64,000 bases of DNA, from contig NC_036456.1 in the NCBI RefSeq assembly GCF_002775205.1, forward strand, positions 21,696,968 to 21,760,967, in the 5' to 3' direction. Made by a program: the position numbers and the translations under genes. This stretch comes from Xiphophorus maculatus. Lineage: Eukaryota > Chordata > Actinopteri > Cyprinodontiformes > Poeciliidae. The number at the start of each line of letters is the position of its first letter. Positions within the stretch are counted from its first letter, which is position 1. The notes under the pieces are model-generated. The model ran no database searches. It was not told where the DNA came from and worked only from the letters and a program-made list of their open reading frames with translations. This document shows, piece by piece, positions 1 through 11,903 of this stretch.

Positions 1-1
1 A

Positions 2-112
2 GTGTTGTGGTCTCAAACAAAAGACCAACTCACAGACTGTTTAACAAAGAAGGGATCATCCACAACCTCAATCCTTAAGGCTCTTTATGAAGGACATTGG
101 ATTCTTCAATAA
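2..112 (+). CDS. pol: Copia pol C-terminus (RNase H tail), 5' partial
   Basis: An open frame enters from the left edge and stops at TAA 110-112 after 36 codons. It contains the Q-x-K-D-Q-L-T-D-C-L-T-K type motif that closes Ty1/copia polyproteins, where the RNase H domain is followed by a short tail. Its place just upstream of a purine tract and LTR fits. Nothing shows whether the rest of the polyprotein is intact. Confidence 0.7.
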   Translation: MLWSQTKDQLTDCLTKKGSSTTSILKALYEGHWILQ

Positions 113-242
113 ATTCATTCACAAGATGTTTCACGTTCCATCATGTTAAAACTGTTCTAACAAAATCCTTAACGGCTGTGCTTTGTGATGAGTCTTAAAA
201 TATATGTAATATTTTTTTATTCTTCTAAGAAAAGTGGGAGAT

Positions 243-415
243 TGTTACTTCTTTGTTTTTGTTGGCATTACATGTTCATCCACTAGGGGCACTGTTATGC
301 AAGGAGTACATGTTTTTGCGTTTGTACTCTTCTTCGGCTCTTGGTTGTCTGTTCGGTTGTGGTACTTGGCGGAATAAATTGGTGCAAACAAACAAGTTAT
401 TTTTACTGACTAACA
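243..415 (+). repeat. Copia 3' LTR (173 bp)
   Basis: It begins TGTTA right after the purine tract and ends TAACA, a perfect 5-bp terminal inverted repeat. An AATAAA-type signal lies near 372. The length is short but within the range of copia LTRs. The flanking bases GTTCC (416-420) would be the 3' copy of a 5-bp target duplication. Confidence 0.75.
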
Positions 416-616
416 GTTCCAAGTTGTAAAAGAATCAAATTTAGAGTTTCTACTGTTGAAGTTTCTCTGCCAGCGCTGGGTTCAGATCCAATATGGCCGC
501 CCTGCCTCAGCATGTAGAGAACAAACTGAACTGTGCGTCTGATCAGATCCAGACTGAATCAGTGAGGATGATTGTTCACTGCTGGACGGAGACGACATTC
601 CCAGATCTGGGATCAG

Positions 617-745
617 AACCAAACATGGCTGACCAACCCAACTGGACCAGAACCAAACATGGCTGACCAACCCAACTGGACCAGAACCAAACATGGCTGA
701 CCAACCCGACTGGACCAGAACCAAACATGGCTGACCAACAGCAGC
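617..745. repeat. 34-bp tandem repeat, four units
   Basis: The core AAACATGGCTGACCAA recurs at 621, 655, 689 and 723, an exact 34-bp period. The last unit runs on into about 70 bp of further sequence that is also found at 4255-4349, inside the spacer of the inverted duplication. The minus-strand open frame over this repeat is a by-product of the repetition, not a gene. Confidence 0.85.
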
Positions 746-927
746 ACTGGACTTCACAAGATGGAGGAGAGGAAAAACATTGTTCTACTGTAACAAATAC
801 AAAATGTATTTATATACAGGAACAAATGTATAGTGATCAACATTAAAGGTTTAATTTAATTATTAACTATTTCCTTAAACTTTATTCTCAACATGACATT
901 AAAGAGACTTTAAATGTAAACCAGATT

Positions 928-2748
928 CTAATTAAGAAACATTTTCTGATCAATCTGAAAATCTAACAGAAACAAAAACACATGAACATAATCACCATTT
1001 CCTGTTCCTGGTTTGGTTTTCTTCTGTTTCCTCTGGAACATCCTGATGTTTCTGGAAGTGATGTCATCCTCTCCTCTTCCTCCTTCATCACCTGAAATAA
1101 ATCCAAAGTTACCAGGACGTTTTTCAGGAAGATCTGAAAAGTTTCACTGAATGAAATCAAGAGATTTAACCAAGAGGTTTGTCTCACCTTTAGGTTTGTT
1201 ATGAAGTCGTTTCACCAGTAAAACCACAACAACCAGCAACACCAGGATAACCAAACCACTAACAGATCCAACAATGGGAAGTCTGGAGGAAGAACCTGGA
1301 CCAGGTGTGACTGTAGAGTCAGAGATGTTGGTGAGTTTCTCTAGAAAGAAGAAGCTGCTAAATAACCGTCTGCTGTAAACATCAAGACTCAGAGCTGAAG
1401 GAGAAGCTGCTCACCTGAGGAAGAGGAGGAGGAGGAAGGTGGAGAGGAGGAGGAGGAAGGTGGAGAGGTGGTTGGAGGTTTCTCTAGAATAAAGAGGTTT
1501 GATTAAATATATCACCAGATTGTGGATTCTCAGACATTATCAATGAGATTTACTGTTAGAGGATGACCTCTGACCTTTGACAGAGATCCTGCTGGATGGA
1601 GACTCTCCATGACCTTTGACATTACATTTATAGAGGCCTTCATCAGATTTCTTCACTGAGTTGAGAATCTTGTTGCCAGTAGTTTCATCACCAATGAAGG
1701 AGCCATCTTTATAGAAAGCAGCTGGGAGGTTGTGGGTTTGATTCTTTGCTCTGCAGCTCAGAGTGACGTCATCTCCCTCCATCACAGGGAGGACAGGACT
1801 CTGCAGGATCACTGATCCACCTCAACACAGAGACAAACTACAGCATTTCATCCATTTCCACACAGCTTCAGCAACACTAACTCCACAGTCTGATCTTACC
1901 AGAGACAGAGAGCTGGATGCTGCTGCTGCTGCTGGAGGATCCAGACATGGACTCACACCAGTACAGACCAGTATCTGATGGATACAGGTAACTGATGGTG
2001 CAGGTAGAAACAGCTAAGTTACCAAATCCATCTCCACATCGGTTCCTGATCTCTCTGCTTGTGTTTCTCCTCACAGTCCATCCATCAGATCTGTTTTCAT
2101 CCTCACAGGTCAGAATCACAGGTTCATATAGAAAGAACTGAGATCTGCTGGGACTCACAGTCAGACGAACCGGGAGGACTGGAAAGATACAATTATTATG
2201 ATTTCACTTCTTAATAATAATAAATAACATTATATTCAGTAATTATCCAAATGAACTTTTTTCCACTATTTATAAATTCAGATGTAACCTTTAATCCAAA
2301 CTACATCTCTGAATATTAAAAATCATTTTAATGTAACATAAATTTCCCAACCTGGATCTGTTGAGCAGCTCAGCAAGAAGATCAGAACTAGAGAGAAATA
2401 AAAAGATGTTTATTAGAAATTAAAGCTCTGAAACTGTGTAATTCAGACTATTTTTATTTTGAAAAGCTTTACTTTAGTATTGACCTGCTTTTATTTCTAA
2501 CATTATAACTGATTGTTTTGTTCAGTTGTTTATTGAAACAGCTGATTCACTAAATTCATCTCCTGGCCCTTTATTAGACACCAGATCCATTTTATACACA
2601 GAAACATAAAGTCCACAGTAATTCTATTATCAGATGATCATTTAGTCAAATGTTTCCAGTGTCAGTCAGACAGAGAGAAATGCTGATCCAGCAGAAAGAG
2701 ACTAAAACTGCTCTACTTACAGATCAGACAGTGAGATGTGCCTTCCAT
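928..2748 (-). CDS. Fc-receptor-like Ig membrane protein, copy A
   Basis: Seven coding exons on the minus strand: 2748-2721, 2387-2352, 2178-1900, 1820-1575, 1483-1415, 1340-1188 and 1091-928. All have consistent GT-AG ends and sum to 324 codons plus TAG. Exons 1-2 encode a split signal peptide. Exons 3 and 4 encode two C2-type Ig domains (Cys pairs in LTCED...YWCES and LSCRA...YKCNV, each with the D-x-G-x-Y/W-C motif). Exon 5 is a Ser/Pro/Thr stalk, exon 6 a transmembrane segment rich in Val and Leu, followed by KRLHNKPK. Exon 7 is a basic tail with GDYVHV near the end and no canonical ITIM. The layout is that of fish Fc-gamma-receptor or FCRL-like genes: a plasma-membrane receptor whose ligand is unknown. 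The gene is the mirror copy of copy B at 5638-7404. The stalk has seven extra codons from a 21-bp duplication. Start chosen at the ATG that opens the hydrophobic leader. Confidence 0.75.
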
Positions 2749-3475
2749 TGTTCTTCTCAGTGATCTGACCTGACGATGTTTCACTGAAGCTGAGAAGCTG
2801 AAGCTGAGCCCGCCTTCTTCCTGCTGCTAGTCCGTCTGCTGCTCTATGGAGACACTGAGAGAGGAGGGGCTGCAGGTTACTGACACTTTCATCACTCATG
2901 GTTCCTTCACAAACTTCACTTTTCTTCCACTCTAATAGACCAAAGCAGTGTTTCTGCTGCTCAGGCCTCCTGACCAGCATGTTGGACATTTAGTGTCTCT
3001 GTCCACAACAGCTGGTTCTAATGACTGCAGAAGCTCCTCTGCAGCAGAATCAGGCAGTAGCCTGATCATCAGCCACTGATTCAGTTCAGCTCTGTGACAG
3101 AAGGGGAACATAAAACCTGCAGGACAAAAGGACCTGAGGACCCAAATGACAGAAACACTGAATGAATCTGGACTAAAGGAACATGGAGGAGCTTCAGCTG
3201 ACAAACTGAGGAAGACTATGGAGAAGGTGATGGAGGTGATGAAGAAGAAAATGCTGAAGGCTGCTGATGCAGTAGAGATTAGGGAAGAGACGCAGACAGG
3301 CGCCCCCTAGTGGTAGCAACTGGAAGAAGATTATAATTGAAAATCATTTTATAATAATTATTATGATGATATTAAACCTTCTGGGCTGGTTCCACTCAGG
3401 ACCACAGAACCCACAGCAAGCTTACTGGTTTCTCATTGGTTTGTTTTTGACTTTTTCTCAAATAAGTTTCTAAAA
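930..3475 (-). repeat. Left arm of large inverted duplication
   Basis: This arm is the reverse complement of 4911-7437. Paired coordinates sum to 8386 over most of the arm (for example the frames 2717-2989 and 5397-5669, and 2932-3204 and 5182-5454), and to about 8367 beyond the stalk because of a 21-bp length difference in exon 5 and nearby small indels. Identity by eye is very high except for a diverged block over the transmembrane exon. Inner edge at about 3475, outer edge at about 930. Confidence 0.9.
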
Positions 3476-4910
3476 AACACAATTTCTCATCTTGGACTCG
3501 CTGATAACTGAAATATGTACATTGTAAATGTTTTTATTATAGTTGATAATGTTGCTTCTCATGTCTCCTTTATTTCCTTTTTCCTGTAATTGATAGAGAT
3601 GCAAATATATTATTATGGTAAAGACATAAATCATAACTCTAACCCTGCTCTCCTCAACGCTGGAGCTTCACTCAGGGACCGTCAACAAATGTCCGACCCA
3701 AACTCTGCTGACAAACTAATGTTAATAAAACCTTTGTGACCAACTGACACTAAAAGTGCTAATTCATGCTGTTACATGAGACACACTGTCCTCTATGAAA
3801 CTTGAGTCATATTCAATATTTTAAAAAATTTTAATATTAATAATGTTTTCTTCAATAGCATCCAAGTCTTTTGCCCCATTGACTCAAAACCACAGTGAAA
3901 TTATAATACTAGTCTGAATAGATGCTGTACACTTATTTTTATTACATTTTAAACCTTTTTATACCTTTTAGAAACATTTTTTTGTCAAAATTTAGTATTT
4001 TTCTTCAACAGCTTCTGGGCCATGTAACATATTGACTCAAAATGATTATGAAATTATTCTGCTAGTCTGTATAGATGAGATGCATTGATTACTATTTGAT
4101 TTGAGTCCTTTTTATATATATTTTTAGGTATTTTTTATATTTTAAAAATATGTTTTCCCTTCAATAACTTCCAAGTTATGTAACTTATTGACTGTGAAAT
4201 TATTCTACTAGACTGGAGAGATGAGACGCTCATTTTAATCCATTTTAATCTGACCAGGACCAGAACCAAACATGGCTGACCAACAGCAGCACTGGACTTC
4301 ACAAGATGGAGGAGAGGAAAACATTGTTCTACTGTAACAAATACAAAATGTACCCTCCTCCTCCTCACCATGGAGTCTGAACAACATGGAGGCTCTGAGA
4401 GTCATTATTAGCCTGAGGGCAGCCAGACTAGTTTATTTTACTACATTATTATATTTAGAGAAATATTATTGCTGAGGGGAACAAACAGGCCTTCTGACAT
4501 ACAGATTAAAAATAAAAATAAAAATGAAAAATTTTTGAAAAAAAAAATTAAAAAGGGCAGGGGCCCAGGGTCAGATTACCAGGGTCCTGCTCTCGGCCTC
4601 CCAGGGTCTCACATTGCACCAGCCCTATTGGCTCATCCCACATGGGAGCCCACATCTCCACTTTGGGCTGAGCCTGGCCAGATGCCAAGATGCCCAACCT
4701 CCAGGCCCGGCTCCAGAGTGACCTGGTGACCTGCATCCATTGATTGTCCTCTTCATAAAGAGTCTCTGGGCTGCTCTTCGTCTGGTTCTTGACAAAGAAC
4801 CAGATATATATTAAAATAAAATACTATTTTATTTATATTATAAATAAAAGCAGGTCAATACAACAGTAACAGAGTAACACAGTTTCAGAGCACTTTATAC
4901 TCGTTATGGT
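3476..4910. repeat. Spacer of the inverted duplication, with a degenerate 154-bp tandem repeat
   Basis: The loop has no convincing gene. From 3850 to about 4235 there are three diverged units of about 154 bp, starting at 3850, 4003 and 4159. Each runs CTTCAA...ATTGACT...GAAATTAT...CTAG. At 4255-4349 there is a second copy of about 95 bp that also lies at 713-808, outside the left arm. The stretch 4555-4740 is GC-rich and looks like a fragment of a dispersed repeat I cannot name. Confidence 0.6.
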
Positions 4911-7437
4911 TTTTAGAAACTTATTTGAGAAAAAGTCAAAAACAAACCAATGAGAAACCAGTAAGCTTGCTGTGGGTTCTGTGGTCCTGAGTGGAACCAG
5001 CCCAGAAGGTTTATTATCATCATAATAATTATTATAAAATGATTTTCAATTATAATCTTCTTCCAGTTGCTACCACTAGGGGGCGCCTGTCTGCGTCTCT
5101 TCCCTAATCTCTACTGCATCAGCAGCCTTCAGCATTTTCTTCTTCATCACCTCCATCACCTTCTCCATAGTCTTCCTCAGTTTGTCAGCTGAAGCTCCTC
5201 CATGTTCCTTTAGTCCAGATTCATTCAGTGTTTCTGTCATTTGGGTCCTCAGGTCCTTTTGTCCTGCAGGTTTTATGTTCCCCTTCTGTCACAGAGCTGA
5301 ACTGAATCAGTGGCTGATGATCAGGCTACTGCCTGATTCTGCTGCAGAGGAGCTTCTGCAGTCATTAGAACCAGCTGTTGTGGACAGAGACACTAAATGT
5401 CCAACATGCTGGTCAGGAGGCCTGAGCAGCAGAAACACTGCTTTGGTCTATTAGAGTGGAAGAAAAGTGAAGTTTGTGAAGGAACCATGAGTGATGAAAG
5501 TGTCAGTAACCTGCAGCCCCTCCTCTCTCAGTGTCTCCATAGAGCAGCAGACGGACTAGCAGCAGGAAGAAGGCGGGCTCAGCTTCAGCTTCTCAGCTTC
5601 AGTGAAACATCGTCAGGTCAGATCACTGAGAAGAACAATGGAAGGCACATCTCACTGTCTGATCTGTAAGTAGAGCAGTTTTAGTCTCTTTCTGCTGGAT
5701 CAGCATTTCTCTCTGTCTGACTGACACTGGAAACATTTGACTAAATGATCATCTGATAATAGAATTACTGTGGACTTTATGTTTCTGTGTATAAAATGGA
5801 TCTGGTGTCTAATAAAGGGCCAGGAGATGAATTTAGTGAATCAGCTGTTTCAATAAACAACTGAACAAAACAATCAGTTATAATGTTAGAAATAAAAGCA
5901 GGTCAATACTAAAGTAAAGCTTTTCAAAATAAAAATAGTCTGAATTACACAGTTTCAGAGCTTTAATTTCTAATAAACATCTTTTTATTTCTCTCTAGTT
6001 CTGATCTTCTTGCTGAGCTGCTCAACAGATCCAGGTTGGGAAATTTATGTTACATTAAAATGATTTTTAATATTCAGAGATGTAGTTTGGATTAAAGGTT
6101 ACATCTGAATTTAAAAATAGTGGAAAAAAGTTCATTTGGATAATTACTGAATATAATGTTATTTATTATTATTAAGAAGTGAAATCATAATAATTGTATC
6201 TTTCCAGTCCTCCCAGTTCGTCTGACTGTGAGTCCCAGCAGATCTCAGTTCTTTCTATATGAACCTGTGATTCTGACCTGTGAGGATGAAAACAGATCTG
6301 ATGGATGGACTGTGAGGAGAAACACAAGCAGAGAGATCAGGAACCGATGTGGAGATGGATTTGGTAACTTAGCTGGTTCTACCTGCAGCATCAGTTACCT
6401 GTATCCATCAGATACTGGTCTGTACTGGTGTGAGTCCATGTCTGGATCCTCCAGCAGCAGCAGCAGCATCCAGCTCTCTGTCTCTGGTAAGATCAGACTG
6501 TGGAGTTAGTGTTGCTGAAGCTGTGTGGAAATGGATGAAATGCTGTAGTTTGTCTCTGTGTTGAGGTGGATCAGTGATCCTGCAGAGTCCTGTCCTCCCT
6601 GTGATGGAGGGAGATGACGTCACTCTGAGCTGCAGAGCAAAGAATCAAACCCACAACCTCCCAGCTGCTTTCTATAAAGATGGCTCCTTCATTGGTGATG
6701 AAACTACTGGCAACAAGATTCTCAACTCAGTGAAGAAATCTGATGAAGGCCTCTATAAATGTAATGTCAAAGGTCATGGAGAGTCTCCATCCAGCAGGAT
6801 CTCTGTCAAAGGTCAGAGGTCATCCTCTAACAGTGAATCTCATTGATAATGTCTGAGAATCCACAATCTGGTGATATATTTAATCAAACCTCTTTATTCT
6901 AGAGAAACCTCCAACCACCTCTCCACCTTCCTCCTCCTCCTCTTCCTCAGGTGAGCAGCTTCTCCTTCAGCTCTGAGTCTTGATGTTTACAGCAGACGGT
7001 TATTTAGCAGCTTCTTCTTTCTAGAGAAACTCAGCAACATCTCTGACTCTACAGTCACACCTGGTCCAGGTTCTTCCTCCGTCTCTCTCCCAGTGTTGCT
7101 TCCCAGTGCATCTCTTTGTGTTTTGGTTTTCCTGTTTTTACTGGTTCAACTGGTCGTATATTTGTACAGCAAACCTAAGGTGAGACAAACCTCTTGGTTA
7201 AATCTCTTGATTTCATTCAGTGAAACTTTTCAGATCTTCCTGAAAAACTTCCTGGTACCTTTGGATTTATTTCAGGTGATGAAGGAGGAAGAGGAGAGGA
7301 TGACATCACTTCCAGAAACATCAGGATGTTCCAGAGGAAACAGAAGAAAAGCAAACCAGGAACAGGAAATGGTGATTATGTTCATGTGTTTTTGTTTCTG
7401 TTAGATTTTCAGATTGATCAGAAAATGTTTCCTAATG
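4911..7437 (+). repeat. Right arm of large inverted duplication
   Basis: This is the mirror copy of 930-3475 and carries receptor copy B. The outer end is near 7437, where the match TTCAGATTGATCAGAAAATG fades. The arms lie head to head about 1.4 kb apart, so the two receptor genes are divergently transcribed from near-identical promoters. Confidence 0.9.
5638..7404 (+). CDS. Fc-receptor-like Ig membrane protein, copy B
   Basis: Seven exons: 5638-5665, 5999-6034, 6208-6486, 6566-6811, 6903-6950, 7025-7179 and 7276-7404, giving 306 codons plus TAG. Signal peptide, both C2 Ig domains and stalk match copy A almost residue for residue; the Ig1 domain differs at two visible positions. The transmembrane exon is different: a Leu/Val/Phe segment ending LYSKPK, ending in phase 0 (AAG|GTGAG) where copy A ends in phase 1 (AAAG|GTGAG). 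Exon 7 is therefore read in another frame and gives an acidic then basic tail ending in Cys and Phe residues. This may be a real altered tail or a damaged gene. As in copy A, the ligand is unknown and there is no clear ITIM. Confidence 0.7.
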
Positions 7438-8785
<1,348 letters not shown>

Positions 8786-8973
8786 CTTTATTGTCATTGT
8801 CACAAGAACAACGAAATTTAAAAGGTGCCATCAGTCAGTGCATAAGCTTAAAAACAAAAAATAACTGTCTCACAATTAACACACAATGTAAGAATTAACA
8901 AATAACTGGAAAAAAAAAACAACAAACAAATAAACAAGAACAGCCACATTCTCACATCCATCATTCATGATGA

Positions 8974-10614
8974 TTAATGGTTGTTTTTGATTGCGTTTAG
9001 TTTTGTTATTGCTGTCGGGTAGAAACTGTCTCTGAGACGGTTGGTTCTGGTTCTGGTTGCTCTGTATCTTCTGCCTGAAGGCAGCAGTGTGAACAGAGAA
9101 GGTCCGGGGTGAGAAGTGTCCTTTGTGATGTGTTGTGCTTTTCTTAGACAGCGGTCGCTGTGCAGGTCCTCCAGTGAGGGGAGAGGGCAGCCAATGATTT
9201 TTTGGGCTGTATTCACAACCCTTTGGAGAGCTTTCCTTTGAGCCGCAGTGCTGCTGTTATACCAGACGCAGATACAGTAGGTCAGTATGCTCTCTATGGA
9301 GCACTTGTAGAAGGACACCAGCAGCTTCTCCTTGATGCTGTTCCTCCTGAGAACCCTCAGGAAGTTCAGTCTTTGCTGGGCCTTTTTTATCAGCTCCAAG
9401 GTGTTCATGTTCCATGTGAGGCCCTGCTCAATGTGGACCCCCAGGAAACGGAAATCAGCTACCCTCTCCACACATTTTCCCCCAATGGTTAGTGGCGTAA
9501 TGTCCGTTTTATTCCTCCTGTAATCTATTATGAGTTCTTTTGTCTTTGAGTTGTTGAGGAGCAGATTGTTCTCCCTGCACCACTGCAACAGCTGCTCCAC
9601 CTCCCCCCTGTAGGCGGACTCGTCGCCTCCTGAGATGAGCCCCACCACTGTGGTGTCATCAGCAAACTTGATGATGGTGTTGCTGTGGTGGGCAGAGGTG
9701 CAGTCGTATGTGTACAGACAATAGAGCAGGGGGCTCAGCACACAGCCCTGTGGAGAGCCAGTACTAAGGCTGAGGGCAGTGGATGTATGTTTTCCCACCC
9801 TAACTCTCTGCTGTCGGTTGGTCAGGAAGCTCAGAATCCACATGCAGGTGGAGTGAGGGAGGCCCAGGTCCCCCAGTTTGTCCACCAGTCTGTGAGGGAG
9901 GATGGTATTAAAAGCAGAGCTGTAGTCTACAAAGAGCATCCGCACATAGCTCCCCTGCTGCTCCAGATGTGACAGAGCAGCATGGAGGGCTGTGATCACA
10001 GCGTCCTCTGTGGATCTGTTGGCTCTGTAGGCGAACTGGTGGTGGTCAAAGCCAGGAGGGAGAAGTGCTGTGATGTGACCCCGGACCAGTTTTTCAAAAC
10101 ACTTCGTCACCACAGGGGTTAGTGCCACTGGCCGGTAGTCGTTGAGGCAGGAGATGTGAGGTTTCTTGGGTATGGGGACTATGGTGGAAGATTTCAGGCA
10201 GGATGGGACTGTAGACAGGGCTAGGGACTGGTTGAAGATCCTGGTGAAGACTCCAGCCAGCTGATCGGCGCAGTCTTTCAGGACACGTCCAGGGACGCCA
10301 TCAGGTCCAGCAGCCTTCCTTGGGTTGACAGCCCGCAGTGTGCGCCTCACCTCGTGCTCCTCTACAACGAGGGGTGTGGTGTTGTGGGTCGCTTGGTGTA
10401 GTGTGGCTGCCTCTGTTGGCTTCACCTCAAAGCGGGCAAAGAAGAGGTTCAGCTCCTCTGCCAGCGTGGCGTCGCCTTCCACAGCTGTGAGGTTGGTCCT
10501 GTAGTTGGTGAGATGCTGGATTCCCTGCCACACCTGCCTGCTGTTGTTGCTGTCAAGGTAGCCCTCTATCCTCCTCCTGTAGTCGGACTTAGCCATTCTG
10601 ATGCCGCTCTTCAA
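8974..10614 (-). pseudogene. LINE reverse transcriptase, 3' part of a broken ORF2
   Basis: 546 codons remain open. Visible motifs: AAGPDGVPGR (RT motif 1 region), PKKPHISCLNDYRPVALTP, FVDYSSAFNTI, STGSPQGCVLSPLLY and the catalytic FADD box (KFADDTTVV), then the C-terminal region common to fish L2/CR1-like elements (LTYCICVWYNSS, LPSGRRYRATRT). The ORF once continued upstream: codon 10621-10623 is TGA where related elements would be expected to carry Arg (YSTA-stop-ANLKSG), compatible with a CGA to TGA change at a CpG. The enzyme would have made cDNA at a nicked target. This copy lacks a working endonuclease. Confidence 0.85.
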
Positions 10615-10620
10615 GTTAGC

Positions 10621-11511
10621 TCAGGCTGTACTGTAGACGGTCCTGTCCCCAGACCTGAAGGCGGCATTCCTGGTCTTTAGCAGTCGCTGGACCTCCTGAG
10701 TCATCCAGGGCTTCTGGTTTGGGAAGACCCGGATGCGTTTATCCACAGCTACATTGTCAATACCGTTCTTGATATAGCACAGTACACTCTCCGTAAAAAC
10801 CTCCAGGTCCTGATGTTCAAAAACATCCCAGTTTGTCGAAACAGTCCTGCAGCTGCTGTGTCGCATCCTGGGGCCAGGATTTGATGGTTTTGGTGATGGT
10901 TGGAGCAGTTCTCCTGAGGGGGGCATAAGCAGGAATTAAATGCAGCGACAGGTGATCCGACTGACCCAGGTGAGGAAGTGGTCTAGCCCTGTAGCCTAGC
11001 TTGATGTTGGAGTAGACTTTGTCCAGAGTGTTAGCCTCTCTTATAGCACACTTTACATGCTGGTGGAACTTGGGGAGCGCCGTCTTCAAGTCTGCATGGT
11101 TGAAGTGCCTCGCTATGATGTGCACAGCATCTGGATAGATGCTAATGCTGCCATGCAAAAGCTGTTTTAGCATTAGCATCCGGTGGGATGTAAACAGCGG
11201 TTACCATGACTACGGTGAACTCTCTGGGGAGGTATATTGGTCTGCATCTAACAGTCACAAACTCCAGGTCTGGGCAGCAATGGCTGATGACAGTCGCTGT
11301 GTTAGTAACCAGGTGTTGTTCAGGTACACACAGAGCCTCCTCCTCTGCTCTTACCGGAGTCTTTCATTCTGTCATGGCACTGTACTGTGTAGCCTGCTAG
11401 CTCGATGGCAGAGTCCGCTACGTCTGGATGCAGCCAGGTCTCCGTGATCAGAAGAATACAGCTGTCCTTCACTGCGCTGTGAGATGCAGCCTGTAGTCTC
11501 AGTTCATCCAT
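10621..11511 (-). pseudogene. LINE endonuclease remnant with frameshifts
   Basis: Three overlapping pieces in different frames (11511-11320, 11179-10817, 10926-10621) together resemble the exonuclease/endonuclease/phosphatase domain and the linker to RT of L2/CR1-like ORF2. Pieces include LLITETWLHPDV at the N-terminal side and SDHLSLHLIP with its conserved SDH, then WDVFEHQDLEVFTESV. At least two frameshifts separate them. Confidence 0.75.
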
Positions 11512-11903
11512 CTTGTTTGCAAGGGATCTGGCGTTGGAGAGAAACAGGCTGGGGAGCGGTGGTTTGTGTGGTTGCCTCCGTAGCCTAGCTAGCAGGCTGG
11601 CTCTGCAGCCCCGCTTCTGCCTTCTCTCTCTACGCCGCCGTCGCTTCCTCCCTGCTGGGATGGTAATCCACGGCGCCCCGGGGCTCCTCGCTATGTCCCC
11701 GGAATATTGAACAAGCGTTGAAAATCAGCTGTAACATCTCGTTCGTAGCGGGAACCGATCGTCAGGAGATCGTCCCGACTGTATATTTTGTTTGTCCGAC
11801 ATGACGGAACACAAATCAACACGTTCACAAGCAGCCAAACATAACATAGCACCGACCGAGAGAGCAATGGGCCGCTGCAACTGCGTGCGCCGCCATCTTG
11901 GGG

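Larger units (their letters stand above)
1..415 (+). mobile_element. 3' end of a Ty1/copia LTR retrotransposon
   Basis: The element enters from the left edge. It ends with the last codons of a copia-type pol, a short untranslated stretch, a purine-rich tract at about 231-242 (GTGGGAGAT, the usual copia polypurine tract) and an LTR at 243-415. Only the 3' end lies in the window, so the 5' LTR and target duplication cannot be tested. The family call rests on the purine tract, the TGTTA...TAACA ends and the C-terminal pol motif. Confidence 0.8.
8786..11903 (-). mobile_element. L2/CR1-group LINE, near full length, inactive
   Basis: About 3.1 kb on the minus strand. It begins near 11903 with CCCAAGATGGCGGCG, a LINE-like 5' end. 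It contains an apurinic-type endonuclease region broken into several frames (11511-10817), then a long reverse-transcriptase frame (10614-8974), and ends in a short 3' UTR with AATAAAG and the GATA tail. The endonuclease shows the CILLITETWLHPDV motif and QSDHLSL. Frame changes near 11320-11180 and about 10840, and an in-frame TGA at 10621-10623, make it inactive. Confidence 0.85.
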
